Assembly: GCA_022570795.1 (NCBI GenBank)
Contig: JAKUDP010000013.1
Coordinates: 992,001-1,056,000, forward strand
Direction: 5' to 3'
Source: Sphaerulina vaccinii
Lineage: Eukaryota > Ascomycota > Dothideomycetes > Mycosphaerellales > Mycosphaerellaceae
Length of the DNA: 64,000 nucleotides
Positions 31,486-44,040 of the stretch are shown piece by piece. The translations under genes and the position numbers were made by a program. Below the pieces are notes generated by a model. It saw only the letters and a program-made list of their open reading frames with translations. It ran no database searches and was not told where the DNA came from. The stretch's first letter is position 1; every line of letters begins with the position of its first letter.

Positions 31486-32436
31486 TCTCTTATATGTGTC
31501 CGGTGATAGGCTTCTGAAGAGAGCCAATGGTAATATGAATTTTCTGTAGGTCGTCGACCGAGGTCAAGAGGAGGAGGCCTTAGCAATATATTGATCGAGA
31601 CTCGTGAAGTGCACTCAAAAGCCAATGAAGCTCTTTTTGTTGGTAGGAATTCGCTCGTACAGCTACACCTGTCGAGATGTTGTTGGCTATGAAGGGAGAA
31701 TGGCCACTTGTCGCTTAGAGGTGGCAATGGATGTCGGTGTGTTCAATGAGAGATCCGTAAGAGAGAGCTCATACCTATGCGCGTCGAAGAGCGCGTCATG
31801 ATTGTTGAGCTTGGCGGAGACACCACCGATTGGTTGGACATATCGTCTCATATCACTCCATCTTCCTCTTCTCCTGCATCACACACAACTACTCACCACA
31901 GCACGAGCTCGCCTTATCCATCAGAGCCTGCTAGGACCCTCCCAGAGACTGCAAGGGATGTCGAGCGATATGTGGCGATATGACTTCACTTTTGCCACAT
32001 CTCCTTCGACACCTTATACGCTATGGCCTCGTTGAGTGTTTGAACACATGGCGAGCGATCTCTCCCGGCCAGACTTCCTTTGGATCCAGAGTCAGCAGAT
32101 GAAGCATCAGAGCAACCCATCATGCCTGCCATGGACTGATCTTCATCGGTTTGGCCAAGTCAAGTCAAGCGTTATGGCCCTGAGCCGCGCCGGGCCTCGC
32201 AGAATGTCGTGAGCGTCATGAGTAGGTTACGAGTTCGTCAAAGATGCTAGATCAGCATTTTCAAAGTCATACCATAACTCCACTGCTTCATACAACTACT
32301 CCCGCTCATATCAGACAGGCCAAGCACTTTCAGACTCTGATTGGCCAGATCGGTCCTTCCATGCGATCATCGGTACCTGGCCTTTCACTCTTCGCACTTC
32401 ATCTCATCTTCCTGCTAACATTCTTACAATAACGCA
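31486..32436. other. Divergent promoter region
   Basis: About 950 bp between the NDUFAF3-like gene (-) and the SGNH hydrolase (+). A TATAAGAG motif sits just before the ATG at 31485 on the minus strand. No other gene, RNA or repeat recognised. Confidence 0.45.
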
Positions 32437-34212
32437 ATGACCGAGCTTCCTGGGGATATCGAGAGTAGGTTTGCCGGCAGACTCAGCCTCCTGGAATCTG
32501 GAAGTCGCAAAATTCTGATCCTAGGCGACAGTATTACCCATGGCGGCGAAGGCGACTATACTTGGCGATATCGTTTATGGGAGTGGTGTAAACAGGAAGG
32601 GTTGCTGGACTTGGTACATGGTGTAGAGAGCAGTTCAAGATCAAATACCTACGTCTCCTTCGTAGGACCATACACAGGAGTCAAAGGCCGAGATCCTCCC
32701 AATCCACCACATCCAGCACCTCTACCTGGCAAAGAAGATCCTACTCAGAAGCCAGCAGAACGAATTCCATGGGGCTACGCTGAAGATGTCGACACCTACT
32801 TCGCTGGAGGCTGCAGACACTTTGCAACATGGGGCTACCAAGCTTTCCAATGCAAAGATGCCATTGCCGAAGTTATCCGAGACTGGCAACCTGATCTTGT
32901 CCTGAGCCTGCTTGGCTTCAATGATGTAGGCTGGTGGGTATCAGATGCAGATGGTACTCTGGAAAGTATCAAAGCCATCATCGACAATACGCGAGCTGTG
33001 AAAGCTGATGTGGACTTTGCTTTCGGGAATATCGTGAACAGGACGTATATGGAAGGTCGGGAAGATCTGCTCCAGAACACGAAACGCTTCAATGAGCTAC
33101 TTCCTGTCAAGGCGAAAGCCTGGTCACGGAATGGCAGCAGAGTCGTAGCGGTGGATGTTGCAAAACACTACGATTGTGGACCTCAATATCGGGACTGGGC
33201 CCCAGCGGCGTACGATGGACTGCATCCAAGTGCTCTAGGAGAGTTCCAGATCGCGAAGGCATTCTCCGAAGCATTACTCCACGACTACGGAATGGGCACA
33301 CAACCGCTCGACGTCCGATCTACCGTGCCGAAGCGGCACCTCGAAGCACCTTCCAATATCGTCGCTCAAAGTACACCCATGGGCATCAAGATCATCTGGA
33401 AAGACGTCTATGGAGCTTCCTATGAGATCCGGCACGCTTTTGAGGACGACCCTTGGGAAGAGTATCAGCAATGCCATCAACCTCGCTTCGACATCCCAGC
33501 ATCCCGCTACGAGACAAAAGTGTTTCAGATCCGCTCGTGTCATGGTTTCGAACACGGCGACTGGTCTCCTCTCAGCAGTGCGACTTGTGAAGACCCTCCC
33601 GTTCCAGCGCCTACGAATGTCAGAACAAGACCTACGGCTGAAGGTTTCGCTGTGAGCTGGATTCCTCCACCCTCATATCCACCCTCATATTCACCCCAAC
33701 GTTATGAGATCTTATACAAAGACTCTGACAGAGGAGATGCTTTCCCAACCATTCAAGGTGCCGCAGCATCTCCGAATTCTGCCGAAGTCAAAGGTTTACA
33801 AAACAACCACGTCATCGACCTCATCCTCGTTCGAGCCTGGACATACTCAAACAGTGAAGGCTGGAGCTCTTCTCCTTGGACAGGCGGTCGCGCCGTTCGT
33901 GTCGGTTCTCACCCTGCTCCAAAGCGTCCTCTCGACCTCAGAATCGAATCTGTCAAAGGCAATACAGTGAACTTAGCTTGGGATCGCAGTGGAGATAAAA
34001 GCGCTGCAGGATACCTTGTGTATTGTCGGGATGTGTCGAAAGAAGGACAGGCTAGGGGCTCGAGAGCTGAGACGAATGGTGTTGTGATCAGGGAGTGCAG
34101 ACATGCGGCTGGAGTGATGGGATTTGTGTGGAATTATGAGTTCTCTGTTTCGGCGGTGAATGGAGAGTGGGAGAGCGAGAGGAGTGCTGGGGTGATACCT
34201 GAGAGGCCGTGA
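32437..34212 (+). CDS. SGNH hydrolase with fibronectin-III-like domains
   Basis: A 591-residue intronless protein. Residues 25-290 form an SGNH/GDSL hydrolase: block I LILGDSITHGGEGDY with the nucleophile Ser, a block III-like LLGFNDVGWW, and block V YDGLHPSALGE with the Asp-x-x-His pair. The C-half has two or three fibronectin-III-like repeats, for example APSNIVAQSTPMGIKIIWKD, APTNVRTRPTAEGFAVSW and RPLDLRIESVKGNTVNLAWD. There is no signal peptide, so it may act in the cytosol or leave unconventionally. It probably deacylates a carbohydrate or lipid ester; substrate unknown. The fusion of a GDSL enzyme to FN3-type modules fits a carbohydrate- or protein-binding role. Confidence 0.85.
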   Translation: MTELPGDIESRFAGRLSLLESGSRKILILGDSITHGGEGDYTWRYRLWEWCKQEGLLDLVHGVESSSRSNTYVSFVGPYTGVKGRDPPNPPHPAPLPGKEDPTQKPAERIPWGYAEDVDTYFAGGCRHFATWGYQAFQCKDAIAEVIRDWQPDLVLSLLGFNDVGWWVSDADGTLESIKAIIDNTRAVKADVDFAFGNIVNRTYMEGREDLLQNTKRFNELLPVKAKAWSRNGSRVVAVDVAKHYDCGPQYRDWAPAAYDGLHPSALGEFQIAKAFSEALLHDYGMGTQPLDVRSTVPKRHLEAPSNIVAQSTPMGIKIIWKDVYGASYEIRHAFEDDPWEEYQQCHQPRFDIPASRYETKVFQIRSCHGFEHGDWSPLSSATCEDPPVPAPTNVRTRPTAEGFAVSWIPPPSYPPSYSPQRYEILYKDSDRGDAFPTIQGAAASPNSAEVKGLQNNHVIDLILVRAWTYSNSEGWSSSPWTGGRAVRVGSHPAPKRPLDLRIESVKGNTVNLAWDRSGDKSAAGYLVYCRDVSKEGQARGSRAETNGVVIRECRHAAGVMGFVWNYEFSVSAVNGEWESERSAGVIPERP

Positions 34213-37200
34213 GAGTGATAGCATAGCGTAGGACAGTGGGCGGGCATGTGGTTTGCTCGCCTGGACATACATGTTGTGTCAAACTTGCATCCGTCTCTGC
34301 TCGATACTTGCACTCCATGGTAAGAAGATCGTGAACAGTATGTCACTCAATGGAACGAAGCAGATGCGGGAAGACGATTTTCTCAATCACAGCCCATGGC
34401 ACTGAGGGTGGAGATATCTGGCCATGAGCAGAGAAGCTAATCAGAGAGAGATGCGTGCTTCCACACCTCTTATCATTCACATACCATGCCAACAAGTTCC
34501 AAGGCAAATTCCCATGAGCAGCGTTGCTCGATGAAGAGACAGATACTAACATTGTTTCATCCTTCATTCTCATTTTGAAGATGACCATTCTGCCAATTAG
34601 ATGCTCGGGCACAAACTCAAATATAGCCATTTTCACAAAAAGAGGTAATTCGACCATTTCACCCTCGCGATCGCAGCTTTGCTTCGACAGACCCCAAAGC
34701 TTTTAAAATTGACTCGAGCTTATGATGAATTCGAATGGTCTATCCAGATTGGCAGTAATATCAGATCTAGACATGTGGTCGTCGTCCCAGATGTTTCGGG
34801 TAACCCTAAGGACGCATGGCAGAAAGCCAACACGAGCAGGCCTTCTTCATCGATACAGCCACATGCGTTTCCAATCTATGTGAGAAAGATCTCGGATACA
34901 CCGTAGCTCTGATGAGAGGTGAATGTGATACATGCTTTGACATATTGCTGCTGATTCGAGCCGCGAGACGTTTGGTTGCTGCGGTCGTCGTTCGCTCGTC
35001 ACACTTATCATCTTCATTCCATGCCTGGCGGAGAGGTCTCAAGATGGTGCTGGCAGTCCATATAGATGAAACTACTTCTTGACATTCGTTGTGTTTGAGG
35101 CGCTTCTGAAAGCGGTATATGCTATTTTGACAGCTCGAAACGTGGCAAATCCTTGCATCTATCGTCAAAGTCTTGCTCATACCGCTATGTGAGATGGTTC
35201 AGAACAACAGTATTGATTATTGATGAGACATTCCAGGACTTCTGAAATGGTTTCTGATGCTACTCTGTCCACCAATCCGCGGTTCCGATAATGCCCACTG
35301 TTCTTGGAAGCTTCGCGTGGCACTTCGTGACAGCCGTTGAGCTCAACTAACGCAGCAAAGACGCGAAATGACTGGAGCTATTCTTGCAGTTGCTAGGTCG
35401 TGATTGTGAATGATCCCGAGTTTATTCAGGACTTCTTGTTCAATGGTCGAAGAGCACCGCAACACGAATGCTCTAGCACCGCCGTCGTGGCCAAGATCGC
35501 GATGATACTGCTCATATGATGTTAGCATAACGTTACCTTCACACTCATCTTCTTGCTGTTATTCTTATGCCGGTGGCTCCCAGTAGCATGGCATATGGAA
35601 AGTGGCTGTTGTCGTCGGCGTTTGTGGCGTCCTGTCTCGCCGGCGGTGCTGAGGAGGACAGAAGCCTAACACCACAAGTCCTGCACGCACTTCAACGTCT
35701 CGTTCTACGTTCCATGTTGCACAAGCATTGCCCTAATCCGGTGCTGGTCATGAGATGATGTTGCTTTTCACAAAGTTGGGTAGTTGCAATGTTATTGTTC
35801 TTGCCTTCCGAGATCTCGCCGCAGTAAGCGGCGGCGGACAATTTCGACTTCGCTTCGCGTTTCGTTTGCTCTCACTCAACAACGTCGTCTTCGTCCCTTT
35901 CATTTCCTGGCAGCCCAAGATTGAGGCGGTCGTGCCTATACCACGTTGTACCCAAGATGTATGCCTACGATACACACCTTCAGGCCTCAGCATACCGAGC
36001 AGCATCCGCATCGTACCAGAATGCCGGTGTTGGACATCGAGAACGCAACTTGGCGAGTCATGGTCTCTGTCTTGGGCGACAACGACGCGCAAGAAGACAT
36101 CATCTTCCGGCAGATCATGCCGACCTTGCCGCGACACTCGCCACAGATGTCCAAACCGTCCACTTGGGAGTGCTGAGAGATCTATTACAGAATCTGAAAC
36201 CCATCTCAAATACACAGCCTCAGGCGACTTGAAACGACTCCGGCGACCGAGAAGTGCCTGACTCGCATGGCTCCACAAAATACTTCAAGAAGAGCATCTG
36301 GTGACCTGTGCGGAGGCCCTGAAAGACCCCATTTCTCCATTTCAACATCAAGGCCAAGACAAAACGCCGTACTTTGAGCGCGCTCGCACATTTCGGAAAG
36401 TGTTGTCAAAGAGTCGGATGTGGATCGGAACTCAAGACCTCAATTGACCGGAAAGTGGCATACGATTTGCTACGCTATTCGTCTTGTGGTAGTGAAAAAG
36501 AAATGTTGGATTTGCGATCGAAAGAGGAGCTACGTCAGGATCTCCGCGCATAGAACTACTGACAGGCCCTCGGCTAGCAACTGGACCAGCCGCATACAGC
36601 AGCTCCCTAGTCACGCGCTCAAAGCAGTTTCCAGCTCGTGCATGAGCACGCCAATGATGTTGCTTTCCCCGCTGTGCGAGCCGTTGCGTGTTCGCTGCAG
36701 CGAATGGAAAGCCTGACTTTGACTGACCAGGCTATGCGAATCTGTGAGGTCGCCGTGCTTGGCAGTGATGGCCATTACTCGACCCTGCACCTGAAGGCGA
36801 GCAGCGAATAGAGGTTCGCCGTTCGCCGGACCATCGCGCTGACAGCAGGGCAGGCTCACCGGCGCGATATTGTTCTTACAGATTGCCTGCCACTGCGTTG
36901 ATGATAGCAGCCCAGCACGACTACTCTGTTCGTTATGCTGCAAGGCGTACCCCGCCTTCGCGCTCTCGATCCCCTCCCTCACTTTCCTGAACGAGATTTC
37001 AAGCCTGCTTTTTGGTGGCCTTCAACGACGTCAAGTCCTTCGATCGCACGCCGCATACGACAGGAAGCAACACCATTGCGGCGGCGGGCACTCTTGTCAC
37101 ACGCCTCTTTTTCCTCAGATTCCGCAACAATCTGCGTCGCCCGCCGGGCACTAACCATTAGAACGTCGCGCTAGGCCGGCATGCTACTATTTTGTCTCTG

Positions 37201-37551
37201 GCCACACCTCCAACGAGCTCCCTGTGCTGGTCGGAGCTATCACAACTACCTCTCCGCTTTGGTAAAGCTTACCTCTGCACTCGTCATTCGACATTCACCA
37301 CTCACCTAATCAAGTTGTCAGATTCGCCGAGCAAGATCACCACAACGAGACAATCGAGCTCTCCCAGGACTGTACATACGGCTGTAGATACTTGCTAATT
37401 GGAGCCTGGTGGCAGCGCTCGGCGAGTCGCTGGCCAATGTCAAAGACCCGACACAGATGAGAGAGCCATGCATACAATACCTTCCGAGTCAGATCAAAAC
37501 CGAACAACCGCAAAGTAGCCCTGCCCAGGAACCATCCGCCGTTCTGCCGCG
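34213..37551. other. 3.3-kb gene-poor region
   Basis: Several overlapping frames of 60-176 codons on both strands (for example 35748-36278 minus, 35755-36261 plus), none with a recognisable motif, so I call no gene. It includes the promoter of the Myb gene at its right end. A multi-exon lineage-specific gene cannot be excluded. Confidence 0.4.
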
Positions 37552-38664
37552 ATGTCGTATGTCACTCCTTCTACTGACCCACACAATTCGGGTCCACATG
37601 ATTCTCATGTCTTGTCGCAAACACATAGCACCAAGGCAGACAAGCTGTGTAACAGCTACATGGCCGTGCTAATGCGCTTGTAACTATGTACACTAACAAC
37701 CTACCTTATAGCCATCAGCAACAACAAAATCAGCAACAAAACGCGAAACCGCAAAACTTGCAAAACCCGAACGCCTACTCCGCATCACCATCACAACTTA
37801 CCCTATCTGGCGACATTCATCAGAACATCGGGCTGCCCAATCCTTATCAGCAGCAGCAGCAGTACTCGTACCTGGGAAGCCCACACGATCCCACTGGAGG
37901 CTTCGGCTTCCCTCCGCCGCCTCAAGGATACAGACCGCATCCACTACAGACGCATCACCCTCCTCCGCAACAACATCACTTACAGCAGATATCGCCAACC
38001 AATTCGCGCAAGCGTCGCGCATCAGAGTTGGAAGGCTTGCCGGGATCCTCAAGTAGCAATGCGAGTGTGTTTGGGAATCCTTCAGGTCTATTAGGAGGGC
38101 CAGGCGATCTAGATCCAGGTGGCCTTGGAGGACTCCAACAACAACCACCTCCACCTAATCCACCGCCAGTCAAGAAAGGGCGCACCAACACACCTTGGAC
38201 ACCTGCTGAGGAGCAAAGGTTGAAGACGTTGCGCGATGCCGGCAGTAGCTGGAGCGAGATCGCAAAGACCTTTCCCACGCGCACGGAAGGAAGCGTGAAG
38301 AAGCATTGGTACAAAGTGCGCTTGTCCAGACCCTTGACGATACCTTTGCATGTCGTGATGATGCTGACTAAATCCTCCAGGATATGCACTATGCCGAGTT
38401 CGCGGAAGACGAGGTCAGCAACTTTGTTCGCCTCACAGCGGTCGTCGAGACAATGACCCCATCAGCTAACGCATCAGCAGAGTGCCGCTCTCCTCCAAGC
38501 GATCAAGGACTATGAGAACAACAAGTGGAAGGTGATTGGGCAGAAGGTGGGCAAGCCGGCAAAGGTATGCTTGCAACATTTGTTTCCTGCGGTGTTGTGG
38601 ACGACTGACCTCTTTTATGCAGGCCTGCGAACAGTTCGCGAAAGAACAGGGCTGGAAAGTCTGA
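37552..38664 (+). CDS. Myb/SANT two-repeat DNA-binding protein A
   Basis: Five exons: 37552-37556, 37712-38315, 38381-38413, 38481-38564, 38623-38664; 255 residues. The 5-nt first exon (ATGTC) is joined by a 155-nt intron (GTATGT donor, CTAAC branch, TTATAG acceptor) to give M-S-H-Q-Q. A Gln/Pro-rich half leads to two Myb/SANT repeats: NTPWTPAEEQRLKTLRDAG with WSEIAKTFPTRTEGSVKKHW, then AEDESAALLQAIKDYENNKW with VIGQKVGKPAKACEQF. Two internal introns split the linker between the repeats. Likely a nuclear DNA-binding protein; target unknown. If the first intron is wrong, a start at 37686 is possible. Confidence 0.82.
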
Positions 38665-40665
38665 TGATCTGCGAACATACTTTGGGATTGGCGCATATAG
38701 CATGTGGTGTTATTGCATGCTGCTGCTTTTTGGAAGTGATACCCACTCGCATCGGCGATGCGCTGAGCTTGTATGGCGTTCTAGAGTCTCTTGCTCTTTT
38801 GTATTGATGGTGTGCGTCTCGGCGAGGCGTTGGGGCGTTCAGAGTGCATGAGCAGTCGCCAATGCGATGCCGCACGAGGAAGGGAGGAATTCTGTATGGA
38901 TACCAGGCGAAAAGAAAGCATGAGAGTGGACGTTTGGGCGTCATGCTTGCAGCTGCTTCGAAGAAAGATGAACGGGCTCGTAGAAGTGAACAGAATAGTA
39001 TGGCAGACGAAAGACAGCAATGACCTGACGTCCCAGGCCAAAACAGAGAGACCCACATTGAGACTGTTCGAGCAACGATTGCTCCGTGCACGACCTTCTC
39101 TTTTCTTTTCTTCGCCACAGCTTGACACAGGCACCGCAATGGTTTCACCTTCTGTTACGCTCTCCGGTAAAAATCACATGGCATGGGAGACACAGCTCTG
39201 AAACGATCTGGGCAAAATCTGAAACGCTGTACTTGCAAATGCCGTAAAGATGGTCAAGAGGAAGCGGAAGTGGGTCTGTCGCTCAATCCGGGTGGCAATA
39301 TTTCTGTCCGCAGTCGGCAAAGCACACAGCCCTCTCACACGACTTGCAATCCTGGCAACTTTCGACCTCACCTCGTCTTCTCCTCCCCATCGCTTGCATC
39401 GCTGGCAGCTCATCACCACATCTACTGGCATCAAATCCGTATGGCACCGCGTCTGCCGGCCGTGCTGCTTCATTGAGCGTGGCTTCATGCCGCTTCGCAA
39501 ACGTCACCGCCCTCGGGAAGCCTCCTTCGACGGCTATTCGAGAAGGTCATAGGGTCCACCCGCATCTGCATCTGCTCGAACCCTGTCCTATATCAGCCTC
39601 TATGGGGAAATCATCGACACTGACTCGTAGTCACTCGCCATTCTAAGTTTGGCTACTGAGGGTCCAGACTTGCCCTGCTTTCGACTGGCACGACTACCAT
39701 TGGGAGAGCGTGCTACTGCACGCTTACGAAGGCGAAGCGCGCTGCATGAGATTTCTGGTGACCGGATGGCGGTCAGCTGCACAGTGCTGCGGTGCTAGAG
39801 AACAGAGCCGAGCGAAATTGCACAACTGCCAGACTACTATCTTGGTACTGGCCTAGCAGCTTGGAGAGGAGAGCACCGCCGACGTTGCATTCTCACACCA
39901 GCACAATATTCTGCAGCCTTGAACGCGTGGAAGTTGCCCATTTCCAGAGAACATTTCCAGTATCAGAGCTGGGATATCGTTCTATCATTGGAAGATCTGA
40001 AACGCAGAGCAATCTCTTGAGCTCGAGCACGTTATCCAGATGCAACCATATGGTAGAACTTAGCCACGATGAGGCTCTGCGGCATCCTGGTATCGAAGAC
40101 CCTTCTTCCGGCTGAGTGGGTCTCTGCTAGCAGTACCTGCATGAGCAACGGCGAATACTCTGTCACGGCCACGACTCTAAGGCTGATCCTCTGCACGTTG
40201 CTCGTGTTTCAGATTGCTGCACTCTTTTGCCTGCCCACCCGGGTTGAGCCAATCTGGAACCTCAAACGTTCAGGTCCGCTACTTGGGTGTTGATGCAGCG
40301 GCATGCAGGTGTGGCGATCAACCTCATCATGGCGTTCACTGCCCAAGTGTTTAAATGCTATGCCATGCCAGCCTTGCTCAGATTCCGGCTGACAGATCAC
40401 TTTTTCTTATTGATGTTTGCATGTCTTATGACCACCCTATTTTCTCATTAATGCTGCCCTCTCGACCATCGCTGTAATAGCTCGACGACCGATTGCCTCT
40501 TGTACTAACATTGCGTTTGAGCGCGCAACACCAAGCTCATCACGATCACTTCGACGACGAACACCTCGTCGTCAATCCGTCGTTATCGACATTCATCACG
40601 CAGCGCCAGTCGAGGCACGCTGCCTGAGCGGAGAGCTCTGGCAGCCTCCATGCTCAGTAGCAGCT
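38665..40665. other. 2-kb intergenic region between Myb genes
   Basis: Mostly short frames with no motif. The frame of the next Myb gene is already open from 40453 but lacks an ATG there. No RNA gene or tandem repeat recognised. Confidence 0.4.
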
Positions 40666-41984
40666 GTGGCGCGACCTTTTCATGGATTCTCTTTCGGCTT
40701 TGGCGGGCATGGCCAGGAACAGAACAATACAGAGGTGCCTCCGGTGACCCAGGCTGAATACCAGCAGCTGATGCAAGGATTCGACAACTCGTACCTTGCA
40801 CCGCAGCAGCAGACTGCGCAAGACTATTCTCAATATGGGTCGTCAGCAGCAGGAGTCCTGCTATCATCAGTCCCACTGCCGGAACCGCACTACACCGTCA
40901 ACCAGTTGCAACAGCAGCAAATGCTCGCTCAGCAGAAACCTCGACAGTTCTCACAAGTATCTGCTTCATATACCTCGCACCAAGGAACTCCATATCAGAG
41001 CCCACCTCAGATGGTACACCAGCCAAACGGACTACCACCTGCACAGCCGTCCCGCAAGCGGAGTTTCCAAGAAGACTACACATATGACTATCCAGGACTA
41101 CAACAGTTGCAGAACCATGCGAACAGTGAGACACAAATTCCAGTGGAGCTCACAGGACACGGACAACATATGCAGCCAGGCCCAGTTCCATATCATTACC
41201 AGCCACAAAGGTCTTCCTCTGCACAGTCTCATTCTCACTCCAGCACTCCACAGCAGTCTTACGCATACCAGCAACAGCAGCAGCAGCAAGCGGCAGCGCA
41301 TCACCACCACAGGCTTCCGAATCAGCAACCTCCAAACAAGTTCCAAAGGCTTTCGCATGGTCGCGAAACACCCGAGGACGACGAGCATGGCCCGCCCAGC
41401 GTTGTTGGGCAGCCTGGTATGCCGGAGCCGGCAGCTCGACCCAAAGGTCCGAAACTCAAGTTTACACCGGAGGACGATGCTTTGCTTGTGGAACTCAAGG
41501 AGACCAAGAACCTTACGTGGAAGCAAATTGCCGACTTCTTTCCTGGTCGTAGCTCTGGAACGCTCCAGGTCCGTTACTGCACGAAACTTAAAGCCAAAAC
41601 CACAATCTGGACAGATGATATGGTATGTCTCGACAACAACAAGTCCAAATGAGCCGCGCACGACTGAGTGTATGGGTCTTCTCAATGGCTTTCGTTGACA
41701 GAATATCGACTAACATGCCCATTCAGGTGCAACGTCTTCAACTTGCGATGCAAGAATACGAGGCGGATCGCTGGCGAGTCATTTCCGGTAAAGTCGGAAA
41801 TGGCTTTTCTGCAACAGCTTGCAAAGAGAAAGCAATGGAGCTCGACGCTCCCGAAATGGACGACACAGAACATGTACGACACGACAGTACGACCGCGACG
41901 AATAATCTCTTACTACAAGACTCGACAAACATAACGACAGCGAGAGAACCTTTTACTAGTACACACCACCAGCAAGAGGCTTGA
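40666..41984 (+). CDS. Myb/SANT two-repeat DNA-binding protein B, 5' end unresolved
   Basis: Two exons, 40666-41622 and 41727-41984 (104-nt GTATGT-CAG intron). The codon at 40666 is GTG, not ATG; the first in-frame ATG is 40771 (369 residues from there), and the frame is open back to 40453 without one. An upstream exon or the 40771 start must be used. A Gln-rich region with a poly-Gln/His tract (around 41270-41320) precedes two Myb-like repeats: LKFTPEDDALLVELKETKNL with WKQIADFFPGRSSGTLQVRY, then TIWTDDMVQRLQLAMQEYEA with WRVISGKVGNGFSATACKEK. As in protein A an intron lies at the start of the second repeat. Nuclear role inferred. Confidence 0.8.
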
Positions 41985-44040
41985 AGAACGCACCGACCAC
42001 CACCACTCCACACAGCGACTCTCGTCTGTTCTACTTTCTTGCTCGTCAAAAAGCAACATAGCATGGCGTTCACGGCAGATTTTATCAGTTGATGAGCATT
42101 TACAAATGGATTGAAGAGCTGAAGGGCAGCTCACTGATTAGTCTCGCGACTTTTGTTACACTACCATAACGTGCTGGACACGTTTACATGGAATGATTGA
42201 TTTGGCAAGAAGCAATATACCCTAATGACTCTCTGTACTTTTAGCAAGGAAAGAAATCTTGTACTACTACTACTTAGCTTTATTGGCGATGAGAAGGAAG
42301 AAGGTTGCTGTATGGCAGCAATGCATAGCGTACGTACGCCTCACCTTTTTTGTGATAACAGGGTGGAGGTGTTAGCTAGCTAGCAAGCATAATGGAATGA
42401 AAGAAACCTTGCAAACCTCATATCATCAAGCTATCTTGCAACCCGAGAAGCTATTTTTCGATAGCGGTATTGAATGTTGGTGATGGTGTCGTTGTTCTTG
42501 TGCTATCTTCCTTGCTCCGATCTGCGATACCAGGCTTGGGTTCCTGGTTGGGCTGTGATGGTCGTTGAGATCGAAAAAGTCAAACACAACCAGGTTACCT
42601 GCCAGCTTACGAGCTGTCAAGGATGCGAAGTCGTCGTCTTTGGGTCTGTTCGGGTAATGTTGCTGTCAGCTGTGCAACGGGAGGTAAGTGCGGACGACAT
42701 CGGAGTGGAGAATTGTCACAAGGTGACTGAGAAATTTGGTGGACCATAGAACATATGCCAGAATGAGAAAAAATAGAAGACAGAATCAGCTTGGACGAGT
42801 AAATTCGCTTGGAATCCGATTGCCTTGGGAAGCACGTATCCACTCACTTTCATCCAGTACTCTGTTTCCACTTGTTGTTTAAAAGACCGAGCCAGACTTC
42901 TACACCGTCTTGCTCGAACAAGGACATTATCCACATCACAGATCTTGGGTAGGTTTTGTTCAAATGATGAGTCTGCTGTCGCGGACCAAGCTACGTTATG
43001 AGACCCAGACGAATCGGGAGCAGCCTATACATTCATATTGAAGTCAGAGCACAGCTGAAAGTGATGTACACGGGTTTTGATATCTTTCGTAGCGGAAAAT
43101 TATGTTGACGTTCGCTATGCGGAACGTGGCCATCTCATTCGGAGGCCAAGCAGAATCAGAAGCGACATTGGGCAGCATCAGGAGGAGAGCGGAGAATGCG
43201 CAAGTCGTACTGCACAAGACTGGGTCTGTACTGGTTGGCCATAACAAAAAATTACCAGTTGTGGTAGAGTGGAAAGACTGGGAGTCCAGTACCAAATATC
43301 GAGCAGAAAACCATAGCCTTGTGTGCCTGAGGCAGGAAGACTAGCCTTGGCAATATTTTCGACAGGGGTTTCGCGCCGTTCTGAAAGCGCTTTCCAACTT
43401 CACTTCGTCTTCAACGTGCCTGCCATCAACACATCGAACGTACTTCCTTCTTACAAGAACTAGCAGGACCTTCTTGCCGCACTTAGAAACGATGGAAAAT
43501 CACCGCCACGACTTATGAGACCATGTGGAATAGGCTTTACCCAGAGCCATGGCCGGCGTACCAAAGTCTTTGCCTATTTATGGGAAATAGATCTCATCAA
43601 TATGCCATCAGATGTGTCCTACTATGGCTACGCCAAAATCGAGTCGCTGAGCACCTGCGAAGGCGCTATATGCATGCTCTCAAGGCAACAACGGTCGCGT
43701 CGCCTCGAGAGGTGCACCAGTACGAACAACAAGTCGGGCGAGACATGTCAAGATCTTGGTCAGAGCACCAGACATCGATCGTACACCGAATCAGCGCAAC
43801 GTGACTTTCAAGTCATCACTGTCGCCTAGTCGCGAAACACTGGTAGCGTAAACAAGTACCCAAACATTCGAACCATGGGCGGAGAAACAATCATAGTTCT
43901 TTCCCGTCAGGAATTAACTATATTTTGCGACGCTGTCTCTTCCTGTTCTTCTTCTTCTTCACATCAGACATACTCTACAACGTCACATATTCACAGCACA
44001 ACAGACCTACATCAAGCACTTTACAGTATCATACACAAAC
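41985..44040. other. 2-kb intergenic region between Myb genes
   Basis: No gene recognised. An 80-codon frame from the ATG at 43102 has no motif. The final 100 bases are pyrimidine-rich (TTCTTCTTCTTC), a likely core promoter of the 44041 gene. Confidence 0.4.

Noticed and set aside
30664..31527. Upstream start at 31527 for the NDUFAF3-like protein
   Set aside because: The codon is TTG; ATG at 31485 gives a good mitochondrial presequence.
35748..36278. Long minus-strand ORF (and overlapping plus-strand ORFs)
   Set aside because: Opposite-strand open frames of similar length overlap here; no domain or compositional sign of coding on either.
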